A stretch of DNA of 64,000 nt, from the NCBI GenBank assembly GCA_037954325.1, contig JBBMNZ010000015.1, forward strand, positions 7,472,501 through 7,536,500, in the 5' to 3' direction. This DNA is from Fistularia commersonii (Eukaryota > Chordata > Actinopteri > Syngnathiformes > Fistulariidae). The number at the start of each line of letters is the position of its first letter. Position 1 is the first letter of the stretch. The notes under the pieces were generated by a model that was not told the origin of the DNA, ran no database searches, and worked only from the letters and a program-made list of their open reading frames with translations. The position numbers and the translations under genes were made by a program. Of the stretch, positions 50,878 through 60,417 are shown piece after piece.

Positions 50878-51734
50878 CTGAGAAGGGGAACGGAGAAGAA
50901 AGACTCGTTTTAGATGATACGTGACCCTGACTATAGAAAAACAGCATATTATTCCGAGTGCTGCAAAAACAATTCTTCTGAAAGTTGAATGCTAGGGATG
51001 ATAAAGGAGTACATTGAAACGTACAAGTATTAACCGAGGTATTTTACTTCAGGTAGACAGTAAAGAAAAAAAAAAAGAAGTAGCACAGAATCACTTCACT
51101 GGTAGCATTTCTCTACGATAAAGGTTATTTTAAAGATAGAACCTGACTTCAACTTTTGATAAGCAAAAATGACAGAAAAACACTATTTTTTTTTCCTGGT
51201 TGTTTCAGAAAATGGGAAGTACGGTTTAAATAAAATTTTAAAGTTTTTCTTTTGGTTCCTTGTTTCCTATTTGTTTCTTTTCATATCAGTTAAAATAAAA
51301 TACCCGCTCAAAATAAATACTGACTTGTTTTTTTTGTACCTCCCAATAACCCAACAACCTTGTCGTAACTCGCTGTTTGTTGTCTGTGATATTATTTATA
51401 ATATTTGTACTTTTGCAACAGTGGAATAAAACGAGTAATAAGTCATCCCAAAATCCCAAGTACATTTTCATTTTCTTCCTGAGGTCACACATTTTTGACA
51501 CATTAAAAAAGAAAAAAAAAAGAAAGAGAAAAAAGAACACTGTTTTCTCAGTTTCATGTCCTGCCATGGATAAAAGATTGTCAAAATTCAATTTGGATTC
51601 ACAACCCAAAGTAGCACAGAAGAGTGGCGTCAGTGGCTGACCCTGTTCTTCTTGGCTAGAATACAGCACATGCTCAGCCGTTTACCTGCTAGTTGATCGC
51701 TAATACCTGATAGCATGGGAATCCCCGATGCTGT

Positions 51735-52262
51735 CATGCAAATCTTAAAATTACAGGAACAGTTGGAATTGCAGACAACTTCTGAATCGGACGGCCTGAG
51801 GTGGATGCTCGGCCATCAGCATCCCTTTCCATGCAATTGGGACGTATTTGTTTCATGGCCTAAAGGTGACAGACATACCACGGCTGTTCCTTGTAAGCTA
51901 GGGTAGCGTTGTTGATCGCGGTATTACGCAAATCGTACAATTGAGGAACCAGGTAGGATTGCAGACATTTTCTGAATCAGATGCCCGTGACAGACTGAGC
52001 AAATCATAAAAGCTTGGCTGAAGACCTCACAGAATTTGTTGATCTTATCAAAAGGGTTGCCGATGGCCGTCTCCTTCCGGAAACCACTGCACTGAGCTGT
52101 TAAAAGCCTGAGAAGAGGCTCACGCTAGCAACGTTGTTGATGACACGGTCAGATTGGCAGATTATTCAACCAAGCTCTCTATAATCTACTCAACTCTATC
52201 ATCTGTTTCAGAAGTTGTCTGCAGTTCTATCTGGTTCCGTAATTATGAGATTTGCGTGAAAG
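51735..52262. repeat. Three-copy inverted/direct repeat cluster
   Basis: A block of about 60 bp (TGCAAATCTTAAAATTACAG; TTGCAGACAACTTCTGAATC) lies at 51737-51796. A direct, more diverged copy lies at 51924-51984. An inverted copy lies at 52199-52260 (CAGAAGTTGTCTGCAGTTCT; ATTATGAGATTTGCGTGA). Outer copies could pair into a hairpin. Non-coding. Confidence 0.7.
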
Positions 52263-52639
52263 CTTCAGGGAATATCAGCGATCGACGGCTGAGTGGTTGC
52301 CCTATTCTAGTGGCCAAACAAACCGCGAAGAAGATTGGACTGGGTGTTATTGCAAATCCAAATAGAATTTTTTTATCCCATCATCGTGGGATGGAAAATG
52401 AAAATGTAGTTTGCATTTCATGTGGCTGTAAGTTTCGGACTATTGAGCACACTTTTACACAGAAAGTAACTTAATAAAATAAGTGCCGTTGATGCCTTTT
52501 TCCAGAAAGTGCCTGGAACACTACAGTAGCCTACCAGGAAAAGTAATTGATCGCTATCTTAATCTGCACTGAGACCCCTAGTCATCTTCTGCAGTGTTAT
52601 TTTAGTATTTATATTTTATTTTAATTAAACAGCCTGAGA

Positions 52640-52765
52640 ATTCCTGATGAGTTGGCTCGGACATCTGGTCAGGATGCCTCCTGGACACCTCCCAGGGGAG
52701 GAATTCCGAGCATGTCCATCTGGGAGGAGACCATGGGGGAGACCCGGCACAAGCTGCATTGTAAT
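52640..52765 (+). mobile_element. 3' fragment of the third LINE family, next to an ncam1 exon
   Basis: It reads WLGHLVRMPPGHLPGEEFRA then GRRPWGRPG, matching the C-terminal part of the element at 45590-45670. Its end lies about 135 bp from the donor of exon 52900-53024. Confidence 0.85.
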
Positions 52766-52899
52766 TTGAGTTGCCATACTTGTATGCTTCCATAAAGTAC
52801 CATTTCCTACATGATAGAAATTGCAAGTGAGTGTTGAAAGCAACAAAAAGTATCGAAGGAGCACTATCGCGTGTCCTGTAAGACTCCTAGAATACTCAC

Positions 52900-53024
52900 A
52901 GCCTTGTATCGGACCAGGTAGTGCGTGATGGGAGAACCGCCGTCGTCCTGGTTGATCCAGTTGACCTTGTAAGAATTGCCCTGGTTGAGGACCTTGCCCT
53001 CTATTTTGGGAGCAGTGGGTTCCC
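52900..53024 (-). CDS. ncam1: ncam1 exon: first half of second fibronectin III domain
   Basis: The exon begins after acceptor CCCGTGCAG and ends at donor GTGAGTATTC. It is 125 nt: two bases completing a split codon, then 41 codons ending in phase 0. The peptide opens EPTAPKIEGKVLNQGNSYKV and includes QDDGGSPITHYLVRYKA, the B-to-C strand region of the membrane-proximal FN3 domain. Mammalian NCAM1 has REPSAPKLEG and IKQDDGGSPIRHYLVRYRA here. The first two bases (GG) give Arg if the preceding exon ends in A or C. A LINE fragment ends about 135 bp beyond the donor, in the following intron. The domain supports FGF-receptor interaction in mammals. Confidence 0.95.
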
Positions 53025-53689
53025 CTGCACGGGACAAACCATGGTAATTATTGAAAAAAAATGAATAAAACATTTTCACAAACACAAACTTTTGTTTGAG
53101 CCGACTGATTGACGGCGAAAACAACTGGCAACCTGCTCCATAGGCGTCGCCCGTTTTTGAATTTTTTTATTTCAAGCTTGGTGATTAAGAGTTTTGTTGT
53201 TTATGTTGTTGCCTAGAGTTATAAGAGTTTGTGCGGCTAATCTTAAACGAGGTGAGAGGAGGAGACAATCCTGTATTTTTAGACCAAATCCTGCGAGACC
53301 TTTGGCTTCCGGGGATTTAACCTTTAAAGTTGTGCTCCGCTGTGAGCTGGAGCGCATTTTTTAAGCCATGATTTATATGAAAAAAATAAATAAAAAGGAG
53401 AAGAAGTGTTGAACTTCACTGACATCATAAATTAAATCTCTCATACTTAGCTTGGTAAATCTAACTGTTAAAAAAAAATCAATAAAAAAAAAAAAATCAA
53501 TAATTAAACCATGCATCCATCTATCCAGTGATCTATCTTTTTATTTTTTATTTTATTTTTGTTTGATTTCATTTTGTTTTTATTTTCTGTTTTATATTTT
53601 TATTTTGCTTTTGTTAGATTTATTGTGTCTTGTTTTTTTGTTTGTTTTTGCTTTTTACAAACGCTTCTTGAGCTCCATATAAAAGCAGC

Positions 53690-53803
53690 CCTCTACTATC
53701 TATCCTACTATTATTTATTATTGTTATGTTTTTACTCGAAACTCGGGCACAACAGTTTCCTTCGGGTTAAATAAAATTGTTTTTATTCTTATTCTTATTC
53801 TTT

Positions 53804-53899
<96 letters not shown>

Positions 53900-53962
53900 C
53901 ACTTACTCATTGGATAAAACAGATCCATAGTCTAAATTGGATCAATGAAACAATAATAATAC

Positions 53963-54019
<57 letters not shown>

Positions 54020-54063
54020 TAATAATAATAATAATGATAATAATAATAATAATAATAATAGTA

Positions 54064-54108
<45 letters not shown>

Positions 54109-54112
54109 CTAT
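53690..54112 (+). repeat. LINE tail, (TATC)n and (AAT)n
   Basis: LINE-type tail at 53700-53790 (TCGGGCACAACAGTTTCCTT; CGGGTTAAATAAAATTG), a (TATC)n run of over 20 units at 53806-53898, and a long AAT/ATA tract at 53950-54110. Confidence 0.9.
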
Positions 54113-54640
54113 CCATCTTCATACATTTATCAATTTCTACAGTAAAAGACATGTTACTTGCAAACCCAATGCTCTGCAGATCATTAATGCACAAATCACT
54201 CTGCTTTCTGGAGGCACCTTGGACTTTCCTTTTGGAGCCTGTGCTCTCCTGCGAGCGTGATCATCTAACACGGCCGGAACATCAGTGTGAAAGGGAGCCT
54301 GCCGGGTCAGCGGCTCTGGACCCGCTCATTATTCAACGTGTTTATCCGGCTCTAAGAGCAGCAGATAAAATCTCTCAAGAAAAAAAAAAACTTGCATTCC
54401 TTTGTGCTTGACTGCAGCAAGCCAGACTAATTAATTACACAAAGTCTGATAAGTCACTGGCCAATAAGATGGGGTTTCTCATGCTTATCTGAATTTATTT
54501 GGGTCATGTGATTCATGCTAAATATCTCTCTGCAGGCCGGGTTGTATTTATTCGCGGGCAAATCACAAGTTAACACACAGATGTTTCACACATTCAGAGA
54601 GGACACGCTGTGTTTAGAGTCCTGGTTGTCGATGTTAGCG
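54113..54640. promoter_or_regulatory. Candidate conserved noncoding element in ncam1 intron
   Basis: This block of full-complexity, moderately GC-rich DNA sits between microsatellites. It has no supported frame on the gene strand. It carries homeodomain-type and GATA-like text (GACTAATTAATTACACAAAG; CTGATAAGTCACTGGCC; AGCAGATAAAATC). Position in a neural gene intron and sequence texture suggest an enhancer; conservation was not tested. Confidence 0.3.
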
Positions 54641-55579
54641 GGTAAATGAGAGGGAAAGAATGGTTTCATATATGATTAGCATTAGCATGGCTGATCGTGG
54701 GCGCGTGTTAGTAACAGCAGCAGCATGAGCATCCAAGAGCATCATTCTGGGTTTGGACATTGTTATTGTTGTATTGTTGCTTTTGTTGTGTTTTGGTTTT
54801 TTTGTTTTTTGTTTTCCTGCGGCAAAAATAGAAAAAAAAGAGCTTGTTAGGGAGAACAGCGAACGGCTCCTCCGTGTCAGCCATGAGTTTCGGGGGAATT
54901 CTGCTCCGAAAAAAGAAGAAGTTTCATTAGGAATTGTGAAGATGTGGAGGATGGAATGGGACATGCATTTTTTTTTTTTTTTTTTTGTAGAGAAACAGCA
55001 AAACCAGACAACCTGCATGCAGCGGGAACGTCATGGGGTCTGACGAAGAGGAGGCATTTATCAGAAGAAGAAATAAGAAATCTTGATAGTGAAAATGTTT
55101 ATTTATTTATTTTTTTGTGTGGGTGATTGCCTAAGAGTGTGTGTGATGCAACGGGCAGAAAGATGTTGATGTTTGAAATGAAGTAAAAAAAAAAAAGAAA
55201 GAAAGAAATAAAAAATGGGTGTTACAAAAATTAAAAAGAAGGACTCTGGTTTTGCAAAGTCACATTTAAGAGGGAACAGTATGTTCCATCCTTCATTAAT
55301 CCTTTCTTATCGTAGTGTGTTGTATTGGTTTACTCGTACTAACAGAGGGATAGGTTGCCTACTTATAGAATGCAAAACACACTCGCACATATGGAATAAA
55401 TCAATAAATTAGCAAGATTTTATATTATTGTGGTTTGTACTGAAAGACAAAATACATCAGAATACAACAGAAAATGATATATACAAATATTATATTTATA
55501 TCTATACCAATATTTGAAAATATAGGTAGTAAATATTTTAAATACTAAAAGATTTTGACACAGGCAAATAAATAAAAAT

Positions 55580-55610
<31 letters not shown>

Positions 55611-57163
55611 AAAAAGTTATCTTCAAGAAATTTGGGCTCATGACTTTTAAATAAGAAAAACCTTGTGTTTAATTTCCTTATATTACACCGAAGACAAACA
55701 GTCTGCTTAAGGATTAAGTGGATTAAATGAACTGTGAAAGAATTGTGAGGAAAGTTTTAAGGAAAAGTTCAAATACTGGTGATTAATTGTTTCATAGAGA
55801 TGTATATTTAAAGACAGTACATATAAATTAACATAATCATTTTATGTATGGATTATTGGAAAGGAAAAGATACTGTTTAATTTGTACATTTTAAAAAGTA
55901 GCTGAATGCTAAACTTATTCTAAATGCAGACGGTATCATATTTCTATTGCCATTAAAGCATCCGGCGTTTATTACATAGGGGGGTAGTAGCGCACAAAAT
56001 TGTTATTCATGAATATTATAGAACAAATTTAATTCAAATGTGTAATTAGCTCAGGTGAGATTTATTGGTTGATGGCCAGCTGTGTTATCACTCCACATTT
56101 ATTATATTGCTCTGTTGCATGTTCCCTTGCATGTTATTCTGAACGGGGAAAAATTCTGTCTTGTTATGTCCTTATGTCTTGTAATCCAATTGGTCTGTCT
56201 GTCTGTCTGTCATCCATCCATCCATCCATCCATCCATCCATCCATCCATCCATCCATCCATCCATCTTTGTATCTATGTATCCATCTACAGTCGTCAGCT
56301 TGATGGCTATAATAATTATAGGTTATTATTATGTTTTTTTTCCTTTTCAATTTAATTTAATTTAATTTAATTTAATTTAATTTTTGTTGCATTATATGGT
56401 ATGGTATTGCATTTCTTTGCATTACATTAGATTGTACTGTATTGCATTGAATGGTATTGTATTGCATTACATTGCACTGTATTTATCTATTTATTCATTC
56501 ATTGATATTTGGGACAGGGTTTTATCTGTTCACGGGTGCAGCTGTGTGAAGCAACAAACCCTGCTTAAGGCACCAAACATAGGAACAGCTGAAGGGTACA
56601 AGATGTACTGGTGCACTGAGCAGCACCATGCAATGGCATGGATAAACTGAGATGTGGAATGAATGCAGCTTCATGTAACAATTGACCATATTTTATCAAG
56701 CATTAATCTTTCTAGGGTATGGTGCCATAGGTTGTTGTAGTTTTTTTTTCTTTTTCCTTAAACATGTTACTATGTATATTTTTAAAATAATTGTAAACAT
56801 TTTTTACTATTTTTTATTTATTTTTAATTTTTTTACATTTTATTTTAAAGACTTAAAAGACTTGATATATATTTGCCGCATCTTACATCGTCTTGGTTAA
56901 TTAAAGAAAAAAAAGTACAGCTTTTATTATAGCAAAGCAGGCAGAATGTACAACAATAACAAGCTAATTACCAAAACCAAAACAAACAGTTTAGTGAGTG
57001 CAAAGTGTGAGTCCTCAAACAAGGCACTAAACGAAGAATAGCTGCATTTGGTGGTGTGGGATGGGAAAAAAGCATAAAATGAGTTAGGTAATAAGAAAAA
57101 AAAAGGAAACTTAAAATGAAAGGAGATGAAAAATTGCTGGATTGAAGACATGCAGGTTTTCTA

Positions 57164-57649
57164 CAGGGGCTCCCAAAGCGGGGGTCAGGACCCCCCAGGG
57201 TCTGTCCCGTAAAATTTAAAATCTGGAAACTTAAAAAAAAAAAACCTCAAATAAAGGAACTTCATTCCTTTGAGTGTTACATGAATTTAAAAATGACCTC
57301 AGATACGAAAGTGACAAAGAAATAAAATGATCCACCTAAAAAGGCACTAGAATGACAAAAGGATAACACATTAAAAAATAAATGAATGATATAAACAGAT
57401 AAATAAAAAAAACACAAGTGGTAAATATGTAAATAGGCAACTTAAATTAATAATATAACTGATTAAATACATAATTGAGAAAAATAAATAAATGAAAGAT
57501 CCAATATATTTTAGTGAATATTTAGAAAAATAAATAAATAAAAATCATAAAATTTTCTTTTTCAGCAGGGGACTTTTTTTTTCGCTTTTGGGAGAGGACG
57601 GGGGTCGAGGGTAAACGGGTCTTGACCCCTGGAATTTTGAGAACCCCTG
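57164..57649. mobile_element. hAT-like nonautonomous element beside the AAG microexon
   Basis: It starts CAGGGGCTCCCAAAGCGGGG and ends TTTTGAGAACCCCTG, the CAGGGGTTCTCAAA-type ends common in hAT elements, with GGTCAGGACCCC and GGTCTTGACCCC placed symmetrically inside. The centre is AT-rich and non-coding. The 8-bp flanks do not match cleanly. It ends 173 bp from the candidate microexon. Confidence 0.65.
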
Positions 57650-57822
57650 CTGCGCTACGTGTTCCTACATCGGCGAGCAAGAGCGACAACGGATGGGAGG
57701 ACCGGGAGGCAAAAGTCTAAACTAGCGAACACGGACTTCGTCGGGATGAAAAGTGTCCTTAACATGAATGACTAAAAATTCAAAATCATCTCATTCCAAA
57801 AAAATAAAATAAAATAAATTAC

Positions 57823-57825
57823 CTT
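57823..57825 (-). CDS. ncam1: ncam1 AAG microexon, 3 nt (candidate)
   Basis: The minus strand reads GGCCAACAG, then AAG, then GTAATTT: a 3' splice site, three bases and a 5' splice site. It lies between the MSD-like exon and the second-FN3 exon, where mammalian NCAM1 has an optional AAG exon. Inserted after the MSD-like exon it changes the junction codon AGG (Arg) to AAA GGG (Lys-Gly) and keeps frame. Upstream on the minus strand, about 30-40 nt before the acceptor, the text TCTTGCATGGTGCTGATG contains two TGC motifs of the kind used by the neural microexon factor SRRM4. The pyrimidine tract is mediocre, and three bases cannot be recognised by coding content, so this rests on position and splice sites. 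Confidence 0.5.
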
Positions 57826-59947
57826 CTGTTGGCCAGCGAGGACGACATCATCAGCACCATGCAAGAGCCACATGACAAAGTCACATGATGCGCACACACA
57901 TGATCAGGTAAATAAAAGGGTGGGGGTTGGGGGTGGGGTTGGGGTGGGGGGGACATTTTGGAAAATGATGAGTACATCGGACGCAAAGAAAAAAAAAAAC
58001 GAGACAAAAAAAAACAATGAATGTTAAGGAAAAATGGTACATAAGGAACATAAAAGGAAAAAAAAAAACAAAATAAAATGCGTAAATACAGTGATTTGCT
58101 TTAAAAAACACAGAAATAAAAACATGAAGCTGTGTTGAGCCTTCAATTTTGCTTTGATTGATTGCCGTAACTAAGCCATGAATAAATAAGTAAATTAATA
58201 TATAAATAAGTAATAATACAAAAGATTCAAAATTTTAAAAGCAACCAAAACTCATTTGATTCATGCAACCAACAGCATTTCCCCTGAAATTTCCCTTTTT
58301 TTTTTTTTTTTTAATTTCCGAAAACTCAATCCAGGATGGGATACTTATTATTTTTTCTCTATTTTTTTTTCCTTTTTTTTTTTCCAGGAAAAAAAAAAAA
58401 AGGGCAGAGGAAAATCTGTGTCTTTGGGGTCGAAATAAACAACACCATGCGGGCTAACATATTAAATACAACACAGCAGATGAACGCCACCAACACAAGG
58501 GGGGTCTCGGTGGTGGGAAGGGTGGGAGGGGAATGGAGGAGGATCTGCGTGGGATGTGACACACTTGAGACTGGAGCAAAAAATATGAGCTGGCGGTGTT
58601 TCCGATACATGTTAATGGTCCCAGGATTGTTATGGAGGGAGTAGCAAGCGACACAGACTGCAGTGGATTAAAACGCACAGTGAAGGTGCCTTCGAGGTGG
58701 AGTCATTAATGGTTTTTTACTGCTTTAAAAAAAAAAAAAGAAAAAAGAAAAGCAAGGACAAGATTGCTGAACAGCAACACATTTGTAACTGCTGGGTAAG
58801 AAAAAGTGAAAAACCACTTAATAATAAAAAAAAAAAAAAAAAAGGACTTTGAACCATGGCAACACCAATCTCGTGGGGTTTACATATAATTGACTTGAAA
58901 AACCATCTGCCGCGAAGGAGAACCATGGAGAGCACCTTAATAAAATATTTTTATTCCACTGATTTTTTTTTTGCCATAAATTTCTCATTATGAACACTAG
59001 AAGGAAGTGCTGTGTTTGATGGATGTGTCAACTTGAAAAGGAAAGTGAGGATTTCGTTGAAAACAACAGTTTACGCAACAATAACAAAGTTTCAGTTCAG
59101 CTATCAAAAACTGAGGGTATTTGGCACTTGAAAAATATTTCAGAGGTGACTGAGAATTTTTTTTTTATAAACAAATATTAAAAAACTGAAAAATGCTTTT
59201 CATCGAGTCCCATTATTATTATCGTTATTTTCTGGACATTATGACATTATACTTCACCCTTTGTTTAATCAAGACAGCGGAAGAAGATGTATGTATATAT
59301 ATTTTTTATTTTTATTATCATTTTTTTATATATAAGTCAAATTTGATTTACTACAGTATGATATATATATATGACAACACAGTGGCGCAGTGGTTAGCGC
59401 TTTAGTCTCACAGCACAAAGGACTCTATCCTATTTATTTATCCTTTTTATTAAAAAAAACTCCCTTTATGTCCTTTTTTTGCCTTGCAAATTCATCCAAG
59501 CTCTTGTTGATACTTACCATGATTAACCCTGTGGTTGATTAGTAAATGTTCTGATAGGATGTGGTGTATGATCACCCACGAGTCCTATCAGTTAACCGAT
59601 CAGTCAACCGGCTGAACCAATTGATCCAATTGAAATGTTAAGTTTTTAACAGTCGCGAGTCTGTTAAGAGTTGTCACAAAAAACAAGGGCAACCCCCCAC
59701 CCAAAAAAAAAAAAAAAAAAAAAATCATCAATAAATAGGATTAGTGTGATGCATCTTAGGAGACACACAAAGTGCTTGTTAATTTATTACGCTAACACAA
59801 AAAATAACCACACGCTACTCGATTCAAATCATACCCTGGTTAGTGGAACCCATGGGGATTTTCACATAGTTAGCAAAGCCGGTAAAGCTAGCGACTCGCT
59901 TCTGGTGCTAAAGCAGGTCAAACACACTGCCGGACTGAGATACTCAC
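57826..59947 (-). other. Intron between MSD-like exon and AAG microexon
   Basis: Unique DNA with homopolymers, a TA run at 59358-59372, and a tRNA-like dispersed repeat start at 59378-59425 (GGCGCAGTGGTTAGCGCTTT). No additional MSD exon with both splice sites was found. Confidence 0.6.
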
Positions 59948-59986
59948 TAAGGGCCAGGGTGGTGGCAGCAATGGGGGGTGGAGTCT
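59948..59986 (-). CDS. ncam1: ncam1 optional MSD-like exon, 39 nt (candidate)
   Basis: This small exon is flanked by a good acceptor (pyrimidine-rich tract ending TTTTCATCAG) and a near-consensus donor (GTGAGTAT). It is 39 nt, so inclusion keeps frame. Read in phase 1 it gives xTPPPIAATTLAL, a Thr/Pro-rich peptide, where x is completed by the last base of the upstream exon. Its final A joins the GG that opens the next FN3 exon to make AGG, restoring the Arg found before Glu-Pro in mammalian NCAM1. In mammals the muscle-specific domain, an O-glycosylated Thr/Ser/Pro-rich hinge, is inserted at exactly this point between the two FN3 domains by small exons. Position, phase, composition and splice sites all fit. 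Sequence identity to a known MSD exon was not tested. Confidence 0.7.
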
Positions 59987-60135
59987 CTGATGAAAACATG
60001 AACGTGAGAGGGTGAAAACATAACAGAAGAAGGCTTCTTTTGACATTTACGTTTCGTTTTTTTTCGGGAACATTTAATACGGCGCCGGGGCTGATTGTTG
60101 TTCGCATGAACAACAAAAGAAAATAAAACCCCCCG

Positions 60136-60417
60136 TAGAGGACTGTCTTAGAAAAATTAGAATATTGTGATTAAGTTCTTTATCTTGTGTAATGCAATTA
60201 CAAACACAAAAATGTCATACATTTTGGATTCATTACAAATCAACTGAAATATTGCAAGCCTGTTATTATTTTAATATCGCTACTACATCTTGAGAAAACT
60301 CAAAAATCCGAACTCAAAATATTAGCATATCATGAAAAAGTAACTTTTTTTTTTTTTTGCATTACAGAAGACAAAGAACTTTATCACAATATTCTGATTT
60401 TCTGAGACAGTCCTGTA
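60136..60417. mobile_element. Palindromic MITE, copy E
   Basis: From TAGAGGACTGTCTTAGAAAA to TTTTCTGAGACAGTCCTGTA, interior like copy C. It lies about 150 bp upstream of the MSD-like exon in transcript sense. Confidence 0.87.

Larger units (their letters stand above)
50878..52899 (-). other. Intron inside the second FN3 domain
   Basis: 2022 bp. It contains an inverted/direct repeat cluster at 51735-52262 and a LINE tail fragment at 52640-52765; the remainder is unique AT-rich DNA. Confidence 0.85.
53025..57822 (-). other. Intron between AAG microexon and FN3 exon
   Basis: 4798 bp with the repeats and candidate element listed here, plus (CA)n at 55580-55606, (ATCC)n at 56214-56265, TTTAA repeats at 56348-56382 and a TATTGCATT-type repeat at 56395-56485. 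The rest is unique AT-rich DNA. Confidence 0.7.
21404..59986 (-). other. ncam1: ncam1 gene, 3' half (gene span seen in window)
   Basis: Nine candidate exons on the minus strand spell the membrane-proximal, membrane-anchoring and cytoplasmic parts of neural cell adhesion molecule 1, a homophilic immunoglobulin-superfamily adhesion protein of neurons and muscle. Assignment to NCAM1 rather than NCAM2 rests on the FG-loop-like EVHVVAVNDQGKSKP, the transmembrane run GAIVGILIVIF, the palmitoylation-type cysteines in CYFLNKCGLLMC, the cytoplasmic KDESKEPIVEVRTEEE and the final NESKA, all close to what I know of mammalian NCAM1. Exon phases join without error: phase 1 into the second FN3 domain, phase 0 inside it, phase 1 into either terminal branch, and phase 2 for all cytoplasmic junctions. 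The immunoglobulin domains and first FN3 domain are not in this window. I cannot tell the ncam1a and ncam1b paralogues apart. Confidence 0.95.

Noticed and set aside
54016..54411. Open frame starting with poly-Ile and continuing into unique sequence
   Set aside because: The start is in an (AAT)n tract, and the unique part has no domain or splice support on the plus strand.
58440..58680. Pro/Thr-rich minus-strand frame (SPPTLPTTETPLVLV) that could be another MSD or secreted-form exon
   Set aside because: There is an AG at a plausible place, but no good donor, and phase does not give a clean in-frame insert.
59378..59425. GGCGCAGTGGTTAGCGCTTTAGTCTCACAGC-like text as a tRNA gene
   Set aside because: Only an A-box-like start is present, with no acceptor stem or B box; it matches a common fish dispersed repeat.
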